A stretch of DNA of 11,744 bases, from NCBI GenBank assembly GCA_003489345.1, contig DNIT01000162.1:27753-39496 (forward strand), read 5' to 3'. The notes below the pieces were generated by a model, which searched no databases, was not told where the DNA came from, and saw only the letters and a program-made list of their open reading frames with translations. The stretch comes from Pelotomaculum sp. (GTDB lineage Bacteria > Bacillota > Desulfotomaculia > Desulfotomaculales > Pelotomaculaceae). Each line of letters begins with the position of its first letter. Position 1 is the first letter of the stretch. Made by a program: the position numbers and the translations under genes. Shown piece by piece: positions 6,087-11,744 of the stretch.

Positions 6087-6117
6087 ATAATATAAAAATT
6101 TTAAATTTTTATATTAT
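6087..6117. repeat. 31-bp perfect AT-only palindrome
   Basis: Fifteen bases (6087-6101, ATAATATAAAAATTT) are followed by one central T (6102) and their exact complement (6103-6117). All 31 positions are A or T. It lies about 80 bp before a small membrane ORF and could be a regulator site, a cruciform-prone element or the core of a short mobile repeat. Confidence 0.7.
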
Positions 6118-6193
6118 CATACATAGAAATTAAAGGGAATTTAAGAAATTTATAGAACAATACTGTAGTTTCAAAAATTGGGAGGCTAGTCCA

Positions 6194-6415
6194 ATGGTTA
6201 TGCTGACATTTTGGTCAAATTTATTTTTTTCTTTAAAGGTATATGTTGTTTATAATTATATTATATGGTTAATTCAGGAAAAAGTCTTTCACAACACAAT
6301 AACATTATTATTGCCTATTCTTTTCCCAGTTTTCTCTGTACAAGTAGCCATCCAGCTGATAAAAAATTTTGTATACAGAATGGCGGGCCTCGGTGTTTAT
6401 ATCGGGCCATATTAG
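6194..6415 (+). CDS. small hydrophobic protein, unknown function
   Basis: A 73-codon ORF that I do not recognise. In its favour: GGGAGG ends 8 nt before the ATG, and a terminator sits 60 nt after the stop. The peptide is also strongly hydrophobic, with probable membrane segments at about residues 14-28 (YVVYNYIIWLI) and 36-55 (LLLPILFPVFSVQV), and a short GLGVYIGPY tail. Against it: the local DNA is AT-rich, and AT-rich DNA gives hydrophobic translations by chance. No homologue comes to mind. If real, it would be a small inner-membrane protein; a type I toxin is possible, but nothing specific supports it. Codon use differs from the neighbouring GC-balanced genes. Confidence 0.4.
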   Translation: MVMLTFWSNLFFSLKVYVVYNYIIWLIQEKVFHNTITLLLPILFPVFSVQVAIQLIKNFVYRMAGLGVYIGPY

Positions 6416-6473
6416 AAGAGAACGGCCCCAAAGAGTTCGCTGGAAAAACATGCCGGTTGTTAATGCAGAAAAG

Positions 6474-6500
6474 AAAAAAACTCCCGGCCAGGAGTTTTTT
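6474..6500. terminator. bidirectional intrinsic terminator
   Basis: AAAAAACTCC (6475-6484) and GGAGTTTTTT (6491-6500) form a 10-bp stem with the loop CGGCCA. The plus strand ends in a T-run (6495-6500); the minus strand ends in seven T residues (6480-6474). It lies between the rightward small ORF and the leftward six-gene operon that ends at 6589, and so could end both transcripts. Confidence 0.8.
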
Positions 6501-6588
6501 ACGAAAAATCGCTTAAATCCAGATTGACAAATTTTAACAACGTCCTGCAAAAGAACTTTCAATCAAGCAAATAAGATAAACGATATCT

Positions 6589-7323
6589 CTACTCAACCTC
6601 CAGGCAGGTCTTAAGTCCCCAGCTCACGAAAACAGCCAGGTAAGCCAGCTGCAGCAACGGGGCTGTCCAGGGCAGATCCCAGCCAAGGGCCGCAGCGCGC
6701 AAGCCCTGGCTGGCCGGCGTCAGGGGCAGCAGCTTAATCACCCAGTCCATGGGAAAAGGCACACGCTCCACCGAGAAGAAGGTGCCGCAAACAAAAATCA
6801 TCGGTGTGATCAGGAAGTTGTTAAACCTGGTCATATCGGGATGAGACCTAACTTTAAGCGCAGCCAGAAAGCCGAGGCTGGAAAACACCAGGCAGTTGAG
6901 CGACAACAGTAGCAGGAACCGTAAATCGACATTGAACCTGGCTCCAAACAACAAGGCCAGGCATATGATGATCGCTGCGGCATACAGTCCTCTGGCCGCT
7001 CCGGCCAAAATTTTAGCCGCGGTAAAAGAATAAACGGTGATGGGCGCTACCATGTATTCCTCAAAGGTGTGGTCGTAAAGGCGGGCAATGGACAAAGGTG
7101 TGGCTACGGCGTTAAAACTGACATTCATGGTGCTCAAGGCCACGACCCCGGGGACGATAAAGTCCAGGTAGGCTACCCCTCCGAGGCTTACGGTTTTACC
7201 CAACCCCCAGCCAAAAGCAACCATATATAAAAGCGGCGCCACCATTGAACTGGCCGTAATAGTCCACCATCTGCGTCTAAAAAAGAGTAATTCCCTCCAT
7301 AGCACGGCCCTGAGACCGGCCAT
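6589..7323 (-). CDS. ABC-2 type transporter permease (DrrB/NodJ-like)
   Basis: A 244-residue integral membrane protein with about six hydrophobic segments, the normal size and layout of ABC-2 permeases that pair with DrrA/NodI-type ATPases to export drugs, lipids or polysaccharide-like molecules. The cytoplasmic N-terminus LWRELLFFRRRWW is followed by LDFIVPGVVALSTM, FEEYMVAPI and a C-terminal LPLTPASQGLRAAALG, the ABC-2 signature area before the last helix. The ATG at 7323 overlaps the ATPase stop as TGATG, and GGGAGA lies 7 nt upstream. A GTG immediately before it (7326) is possible but too close to that ribosome binding site. It is the last gene of the operon, which ends at the bidirectional hairpin at 6474-6500. 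It forms a transporter with the preceding ATPase; the substrate is unknown. Confidence 0.88.
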   Translation of the reverse strand: MAGLRAVLWRELLFFRRRWWTITASSMVAPLLYMVAFGWGLGKTVSLGGVAYLDFIVPGVVALSTMNVSFNAVATPLSIARLYDHTFEEYMVAPITVYSFTAAKILAGAARGLYAAAIIICLALLFGARFNVDLRFLLLLSLNCLVFSSLGFLAALKVRSHPDMTRFNNFLITPMIFVCGTFFSVERVPFPMDWVIKLLPLTPASQGLRAAALGWDLPWTAPLLQLAYLAVFVSWGLKTCLEVE

Positions 7324-8162
7324 CACGCATTCTCCCTTTCCCCGGTCAATTTAACGAAAACGTCCTCCAGCGTGGCCTGACGGATTGAGCAAGAGTCCTG
7401 CAGTTGCTCCGCAAACTTGAGAGCCTCTTGCTGGCTTGGGAAAAGACGCAGTTCGGTACGTTCATCTTTGAACTGCTCGACCACCACATGCCCTGCCAGT
7501 TGCTTCAGTTCCCCGGGCGTGCCGTCCATGATCAGCTTGCCTTTTTTTAAAAGGCCAATCCGGCTGCACAGGTTTTCCGCTTCCTCAAGATAGTGCGTGG
7601 TAAGCATTATGGTTATACCTCTGACATTGAGGCTTCTTATTAAATCCCATACTTTGCGCCTGCTAAAAACATCCAACCCGACGGTCGGCTCATCCAGAAA
7701 GAGGACCTTCGGGTTGTGCATCAATGCCCGCGCGATTAAAACCTTCCGTTTCATCCCGCCGGAGAGGGTATTGACCAGCGCGTCCGCCTTTTCTTCGAGA
7801 CCTGTAAAGTCCAGCAGTTCACCCACCCTGCGCTTGGTCTCCTGCCGCGTCATATCGTAGAGCATGGCGTGCAGGCGCAGGTTTTCAACCACAGTGAGTT
7901 CAGGCTCCAGGTTGAGGTGTTGAGGTACCACGCCTATATCGTTTTTGAAACGTGTGTTATTGCGGCTGACCGGATATCCGCACACCTGGATTTTGCCTCC
8001 GGCCGGCATGGTTAAGGCGGTAAGCATCCGGATGGTTGTTGTCTTGCCGGCACCATTGGGGCCCAGCAGCCCGAAAAATTCACCCTGTTTAACGTGCAGG
8101 CTAAGCCCCTGGACAGATGCTGTTTGATGATAATATTTTGTAACATTTTCCAGAATAATCAT
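7323..8162 (-). CDS. ABC transporter ATP-binding protein (DrrA/CcmA-like export type)
   Basis: A 279-residue ATPase that powers the adjacent ABC-2 permease. Motifs from the chosen start: Walker A GPNGAGKTT (34-42), Q-loop VPQ (Q81), signature LSGGMKRK (133-140), Walker B VLFLDEPTVGLD (153-164), H-loop H190 in TTHYLEEAE. A C-terminal extension (about 225-279) ends in ATLEDVFVKLTG, typical of DrrA-type ATPases. I chose the ATG at 8162 because it overlaps the stop of the upstream methyltransferase as ATGA, family similarity begins there (MIILENVTKYY), and the longer in-frame version would reach 63 nt into that gene. With no strong ribosome binding site, translation is probably coupled to the methyltransferase. 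That coupling is the main link between the exporter and corrin metabolism. Confidence 0.92.
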   Translation of the reverse strand: MIILENVTKYYHQTASVQGLSLHVKQGEFFGLLGPNGAGKTTTIRMLTALTMPAGGKIQVCGYPVSRNNTRFKNDIGVVPQHLNLEPELTVVENLRLHAMLYDMTRQETKRRVGELLDFTGLEEKADALVNTLSGGMKRKVLIARALMHNPKVLFLDEPTVGLDVFSRRKVWDLIRSLNVRGITIMLTTHYLEEAENLCSRIGLLKKGKLIMDGTPGELKQLAGHVVVEQFKDERTELRLFPSQQEALKFAEQLQDSCSIRQATLEDVFVKLTGERENA

Positions 8163-8875
8163 TGTGACCGGCCGTTTGATCGCCTTTTTGCCAATATGGT
8201 AGACAGGTAATTGGGCATTTTGCATTCCCGGTCTTCCAGGTTATAGACGATTTCCTCATCCGCAAAACCGCACCTGCTGATCATAACCGTCTCCCCGTCA
8301 AAACCATGTTCTTTCAGTTGACCGGCCACCCGCTCGTAATTCTTGTAAACTTTCATGAGCACCAGGTTATCTGAACAGGACAGGGCGGTAGCTATTTTAT
8401 CCTCTTCCAGGATGGCCGGAACGATGCTGAGAATATCATTGCCTTCAGCCAGCGGAAAATTTAGACGACTGGCTGCCGCGCAAAAGGAGGTAATACCGGG
8501 CACTGTCTCAATCGTAATTCCGTTACCCTCGAGCAGCCTGTATATGTAGATATAGGTGCTGTATAGCATCGGGTCGCCCAGGGTGAGGAAAGCGACATTC
8601 TTTCCTTCCTGCAATAAATCCAGGATGACGGTTTTATTCTGCTCCCAGGCCTCTGTCAGGAAATTACGGTCAAACACCATGGGGAAAGCCAGCTCAAGGA
8701 TCCTGGTGTCCTCCCGTATATAGCCGCCGGCTATGGAAAGGGCGATGCTGCCTTCCTTTTTCTCCGTGCGGGGCGCAATGATTACATCTACATGTTGCAA
8801 TAACTTTACCGCCTTCAGGGTAAGCAGGTCCGGATCCCCCGGCCCTACGCCTATACCGTAAAACACGCCTTTCAT
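8159..8875 (-). CDS. cbiL: precorrin-2/cobalt-factor II C20-methyltransferase
   Basis: A 238-residue SAM-dependent tetrapyrrole methyltransferase. It adds a methyl group at C20 of the corrin precursor in cobalamin synthesis (CbiL on cobalt-factor II in the anaerobic route, CobI on precorrin-2 in the aerobic route). Visible motifs are the N-terminal GIGVGPGDPDLLTLKAV (7-23), the SAM-binding TLGDPMLYSTY (98-108) and VPGITSFCAAASRL (126-139), the last two typical of the C20 subgroup. The length is right for the family. The anaerobic assignment is inferred from the likely host; sequence alone does not separate CbiL from CobI here. The ATG at 8875 has GGAGGG just upstream. The gene lies 28 nt after the binding-protein gene and overlaps the export ATPase start by four bases, so it sits inside a transport operon without other visible cob/cbi genes. 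Confidence 0.9.
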   Translation of the reverse strand: MKGVFYGIGVGPGDPDLLTLKAVKLLQHVDVIIAPRTEKKEGSIALSIAGGYIREDTRILELAFPMVFDRNFLTEAWEQNKTVILDLLQEGKNVAFLTLGDPMLYSTYIYIYRLLEGNGITIETVPGITSFCAAASRLNFPLAEGNDILSIVPAILEEDKIATALSCSDNLVLMKVYKNYERVAGQLKEHGFDGETVMISRCGFADEEIVYNLEDRECKMPNYLSTILAKRRSNGRSQ

Positions 8876-8903
8876 GGTACCCTCCGCCCTTTAACATTCT
8901 TTA

Positions 8904-9875
8904 TTATTGGCCGTCGCCCAGTTTTTCGAAAACATCGGGATATAAAATACTCCCCACCTCGACGATACCATCCAACAATCGCATGGTAGGCCGGGACATG
9001 ATTCCCTCGTCCAGCACGTAAACCTGGCGCTCCCGGACAGCCTTAATAATACGGTAACCGGGGCGGTTGTAGATGTCCTGTTCCCTGACCCGGTTCATTT
9101 CACCGTTTTGCGCAATGTAGACATCAATATCACTGCTCCTGGTCAGCAGCTGCTCCTGGCCGTAAGCCGCAATGGTAGTCCCCTCCCTGACCGCCTTGGC
9201 GTCCGCGGCAATATTTACGGCTCCCGCCCGCTCCAGTACAAAGGCAGCGTTTGAATCCGACGTGCAGGTCTTCAGGTCGTCCTGGTTGGTTTCAAAAAAA
9301 ACTCTCTTTCGTTCTTCTGGCGAAATTTGCTTGACTACTTCCTCGATTTCCTGCAGCCGCTTGTTAAAGCGCTCTACAAGCTCCCCGGCTTCCGTCTCCT
9401 TTCCGGTCAGCTTGCCAAGTTTCTGAAGATACGTAAAGAATTGCTCGATGTTCTCCGGGTACAGAGTCACAACGGGTATACCCGCGGCTTCCAGTTTGGT
9501 GATAAAATCGGGATTGGCATTTGATATGAAGGGCCTGCTTAAGACCAGATCCGGTCTGGCGGCAATAACCTTTTCAGCGTCTCCCCGGAAGCTGTACCCT
9601 GGTTTTGTCAGCGCTTCGGGCGGGTAGGTCTCATTACCGGAAACACCTACGATTTCCTCATTCAAGCCCAGGGCAAAGAGGTTCTCCGTGTGGGCCGGGT
9701 ACAGCGATACAATGCGCCTGGCCGTTTCTTTCAGCCTGATTTCCTTGCCGAGATCGTCGACTACAACAATCCCGCCGGATTCCTCAGTTGGCTTGGATGC
9801 GCCGCATCCGGCCAGCATACCAAAAGACAGCAAGAAGATGAACAGAAATATAAGATTTCTACGATGCAAAAACAT
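8904..9875 (-). CDS. ABC transporter substrate-binding lipoprotein (BtuF/FepB-like, corrinoid or siderophore)
   Basis: A 323-residue extracytoplasmic binding protein of the periplasmic-binding type III fold used for cobalamin, haem and ferric siderophores. It begins with a charged stretch (RRN), a hydrophobic segment (LIFLFIFLLSFGM) and the lipobox LAGC with C24 as lipidation site, so it should be anchored on the outer membrane face of the cytoplasmic membrane. The mature part starts with IVVVDDLGKEIRL, then ARRIVSLYPAHTENLFALGL and VGVSGNETYPPEA, the usual PeriBP_2 opening, and continues with AARPDLVLSRPF and AGIPVVTL. The ATG at 9875 has AAAGGAGG 9 nt upstream and gives a proper signal peptide; an ATG at 10058 would overlap the ATPase gene. 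The adjacent cbiL makes corrinoid the favoured ligand, but iron-chelate ligands cannot be excluded. Confidence 0.92.
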   Translation of the reverse strand: MFLHRRNLIFLFIFLLSFGMLAGCGASKPTEESGGIVVVDDLGKEIRLKETARRIVSLYPAHTENLFALGLNEEIVGVSGNETYPPEALTKPGYSFRGDAEKVIAARPDLVLSRPFISNANPDFITKLEAAGIPVVTLYPENIEQFFTYLQKLGKLTGKETEAGELVERFNKRLQEIEEVVKQISPEERKRVFFETNQDDLKTCTSDSNAAFVLERAGAVNIAADAKAVREGTTIAAYGQEQLLTRSSDIDVYIAQNGEMNRVREQDIYNRPGYRIIKAVRERQVYVLDEGIMSRPTMRLLDGIVEVGSILYPDVFEKLGDGQ

Positions 9876-9891
9876 TTTTCTTTTCCTCCTT

Positions 9892-10686
9892 TCAGGCCAG
9901 TTCCGGCAAAAGCGACAGGTTATATGCGCCATTGCCGGTGTTTTTCTGTATTTGCACCTTGATTTTAAAAACTTTGCTGATAACTTCTTCGTTAAAAACC
10001 TGCTCTGCCGGACCGCTGCAGACCACCTTACCCCGTTCCAGGTAGACCAGTTCATCACAAAATATACCGGCGAAGCTCAGGTCGTGCATCGCGGCAATTA
10101 CAGTCAAGCCTTGCTCTACATTCATTCTTTTCACCAGGCTCAACAACTCGATCTTGTGGCAAATATCCAAATTGGAAGTAGCTTCGTCGAGAAAAAGCAC
10201 TTCCGGCGTCTGGGCCAGCGCCCGCGCCAAAATCACCCGCTGCCGTTCACCGCCGCTCAAGTTGGTGATAGTTTTTTCAGCATGCTCCATAATCCCGCAC
10301 GCCTCCATACACCGGCACACAATCTCCAGGTCGGCGCCGGTAGACCTGGCAAAGCGGTTCAGGTGCGGCTTGCGCCCCATCATGACGCTCTCCGTTACGG
10401 AAAAGGGGAAATTTATATAATACTCCTGTGGCACTACCGCAAAGCTCCGGGCAATTTCCCTGCGGCTATAGCCGCTCAGGACCCGATCCTGCCAGAGAAC
10501 GCGGCCGGAGGTGGGTTTCATGGCGCCGCTGAGCACACTGATTAAAGTCGTTTTGCCGCTGCCGTTGGGCCCGAGGAGCCCGTAAAAACCGCCCTTCCTG
10601 ATTTCCATACTGACTTCCCGCAGAGCCGCTTGCTTTCCGTAATCCATGGTTACCCGGTCGGTGCAGAGCAGGGCGGTTGCTTTCAT
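9892..10686 (-). CDS. ABC transporter ATP-binding protein (FecE/FhuC/BtuD-like import type)
   Basis: A 264-residue ATPase for a type II ABC importer. Motifs in order: Walker A GPNGSGKTT (39-47), Q-loop VVPQE (Q87), the family-typical SVTESVMMGRKPHLNRF (96-112), signature LSGGERQRV (143-151), Walker B VLFLDEATSNLD (163-174) and H-loop AMHDLS (H201). The SVTESVMMGR-x-PH segment is characteristic of ATPases for iron-siderophore, haem and B12 import. The ATG at 10686 follows AGGAGG by 6 nt, which itself overlaps the permease stop codon. It lies 9 nt after the permease gene and 16 nt before the binding-protein gene, consistent with one transporter encoded as permease-ATPase-binding protein. Confidence 0.94.
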   Translation of the reverse strand: MKATALLCTDRVTMDYGKQAALREVSMEIRKGGFYGLLGPNGSGKTTLISVLSGAMKPTSGRVLWQDRVLSGYSRREIARSFAVVPQEYYINFPFSVTESVMMGRKPHLNRFARSTGADLEIVCRCMEACGIMEHAEKTITNLSGGERQRVILARALAQTPEVLFLDEATSNLDICHKIELLSLVKRMNVEQGLTVIAAMHDLSFAGIFCDELVYLERGKVVCSGPAEQVFNEEVISKVFKIKVQIQKNTGNGAYNLSLLPELA

Positions 10687-10695
10687 AGCTGCCTC

Positions 10696-11744
10696 CTAGT
10701 AAATCTGCTTTTTGGCTTTAAGCTTGAAAATATAACAGAAAAAAGGCCCGCCCAAGAGGGCTGTAAGGACACCCACCGGGATCTCCGTGGTCAGAAGGTT
10801 TCTGGCAATGGTATCGGCGCCGCAAAGCAGCAGGGCTCCGCCCAGGGCCGAGGCTGGGAGCAGGATGCGATGGTCGGAGCCCACCAGCATGCGCATCAGG
10901 TGGGGCACAATCAGACCTACGAAGCCGATGACTCCGGAGACAGAAACGCAGACCGCCGTCATCATTGATGAGGCCACGAGCAGGATCGTGGTCACCTGGC
11001 CGTCATTGACGCCCAACTGCCTGGCCTGTTTTGTGCCCAGGCTGAGCACGTTGAGGTCGTCGGCAAAATAGCAGCAAACAGCAATGCCAACCAGGACCGC
11101 AGGCAGGCACAGATAAACATGATGCCAGCTTCGGGAAGCAAAGCTTCCCATCAGCCAAAAAACGATTGAGCCCACATTTTCCCCGGCCAGACTCTTGATA
11201 AAGCTGATGGCCGCAGAAAGAATGGCGCTCACGATAACCCCGGAGAGAATCAGATTGGTTACAGCCAAAACTCCGTCAGTCAAAGCCAGACCGTAAACCA
11301 CAGCCAAAGCAAGCAGCGCGCCGGCCAAAGCCAATAGTGATATGGAAAGGCTTGCCAGATCGCCAGGCAGATAGAGACCGAAGAAGATGGCCAACGTAGC
11401 CCCAAAAGCAGCTCCGGTAGAAACTCCAAGGGTGTAAGGATCGGCCAGCGGGTTCATCAGAAGCCCCTGAAAAACGGCACCGGCCGCACCCAGGCCGGCC
11501 CCTACCAGTACCGCTACAATGATCCGTGGCAGCCTGATATCCATGAGCACTGCCTGGTGCACATCATCCATCACGCCGGATGTGGCGCTGCCGGCGCTAA
11601 ATGATGTACATAGAATCCGCACTATCTCCGCAGGCGGAATCTTGACCACGCCAAGACCGATAAAATAAAGGCAAGCGGCCACGAGCAGGACGGCCAGCAA
11701 AACTATCACCCAAAGCCTTTGGCGCTCTTTTTTTTTGAATTTCA
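10696..11744 (-). CDS. ABC transporter permease (FecCD/BtuC family); start codon cut by the right window edge
   Basis: An integral membrane permease of FecCD/BtuC type with about ten hydrophobic segments, the normal number for this family. Signature regions are MDIRLPRIIVAVLVGAGL, GLLMNPLADPYTLGVSTGA and SGVIGFVGLIVPHLMR, where the last holds the coupling-helix region that contacts the ATPase. A GTG at 11709 could start a 337-residue protein. Reading is open through to the edge, however, and the upstream frame gives KFKKKERQRLW preceded by an incomplete codon ending in TG (11744-11743). I infer that the true start is NTG with its first base at 11745, giving a short positively charged N-terminus before the first helix. 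The ribosome binding site and operon promoter are therefore outside. It is the first visible gene of the six-gene unit. Confidence 0.93.
   Translation of the reverse strand, partial: KFKKKERQRLWVIVLLAVLLVAACLYFIGLGVVKIPPAEIVRILCTSFSAGSATSGVMDDVHQAVLMDIRLPRIIVAVLVGAGLGAAGAVFQGLLMNPLADPYTLGVSTGAAFGATLAIFFGLYLPGDLASLSISLLALAGALLALAVVYGLALTDGVLAVTNLILSGVIVSAILSAAISFIKSLAGENVGSIVFWLMGSFASRSWHHVYLCLPAVLVGIAVCCYFADDLNVLSLGTKQARQLGVNDGQVTTILLVASSMMTAVCVSVSGVIGFVGLIVPHLMRMLVGSDHRILLPASALGGALLLCGADTIARNLLTTEIPVGVLTALLGGPFFCYIFKLKAKKQIY

Larger units (their letters stand above)
5752..6193. other. 442-bp region without a recognisable gene
   Basis: The first part (5752-5974) has ordinary base composition and no ORF with a plausible start, ribosome binding site or family motif. 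It could be a long 3' untranslated region of the hydrolase mRNA, a decayed gene or an unrecognised RNA. A terminator follows at 5975-6020. The second part (6021-6193) is strongly AT-rich and contains a 31-bp palindrome and a matching 8-bp inverted pair, annotated separately. Confidence 0.5.

Noticed and set aside
8163..8225. Longer export-ATPase start at 8225
   Set aside because: The extra 21 residues are the methyltransferase 3' end in another frame; the ATGA overlap at 8162 is a typical coupled start.
9876..10058. Longer binding-protein start inside the ATPase gene
   Set aside because: It would bury the signal peptide 61 residues inside the protein; the ATG at 9875 has AAAGGAGG and gives a proper lipoprotein signal.
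9688..10545. 285-codon plus-strand ORF opposite the binding-protein and ATPase genes
   Set aside because: It is antisense to two genes with complete family motifs and shows no recognisable motif of its own.

Overview
The window looks like chromosomal DNA from a Gram-positive anaerobe of the Clostridia, perhaps near Desulfotomaculum/Pelotomaculum. This is an inference, not a database result. Supporting signs are strong AGGAGG-type ribosome binding sites, several GTG starts, consensus sigma-A promoters, U-tailed intrinsic terminators, a short Gram-positive-style signal peptidase and a CbiL-type corrin methyltransferase. Most of the window has intermediate GC; about 6020-6360 is clearly more AT-rich.

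Left part (1-3000). On the minus strand, a Nudix hydrolase (495-941) is followed by the 5' part of a carbon-nitrogen hydrolase that resembles the glutaminase domain of NAD+ synthase (411 to the left edge). Divergent from them is an unusually short histone-deacetylase-fold amidohydrolase (1032-1775). It converges on a Fsr-like MFS transporter (1788-2975, minus). The transporter's terminator appears to lie inside the 3' coding end of the deacetylase gene. The transporter's start also looks damaged or unusual.

Middle part (3000-6590). A signal peptidase I gene (3412-3936) has two good promoters upstream and a strong terminator downstream. Next come a minus-strand nitroreductase (4180-4800) and a divergent plus-strand alpha/beta hydrolase (4984-5751). 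The nitroreductase has a near-consensus promoter; the hydrolase is preceded by a 21-bp tandem repeat that contains -10 elements. Then follow about 440 bases without a recognisable gene (a terminator and an AT-rich block with a 31-bp palindrome) and a 73-codon ORF for a hydrophobic peptide.

Right part (6589-11744). Six minus-strand genes are packed tightly enough to form one operon: FecCD/BtuC-like permease, FecE/BtuD-like ATPase, BtuF/FepB-like lipoprotein, CbiL/CobI-type C20-methyltransferase, DrrA-like ABC ATPase and ABC-2 permease. Gaps are 9, 16 and 28 nt, then two stop/start overlaps. A bidirectional terminator at 6474-6500 closes it. The most economical reading is corrinoid or other metal-chelate uptake coupled to one step of anaerobic corrin-ring synthesis, with an export-type ABC pair of unknown substrate co-translated. 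The permease start codon probably begins one base beyond the right edge, so the operon promoter and any riboswitch are not visible.

I found no RNA genes, CRISPR array or insertion sequence that I can support. The operon with the co-translated exporter is the best candidate for an under-described functional unit; its individual families are well known.
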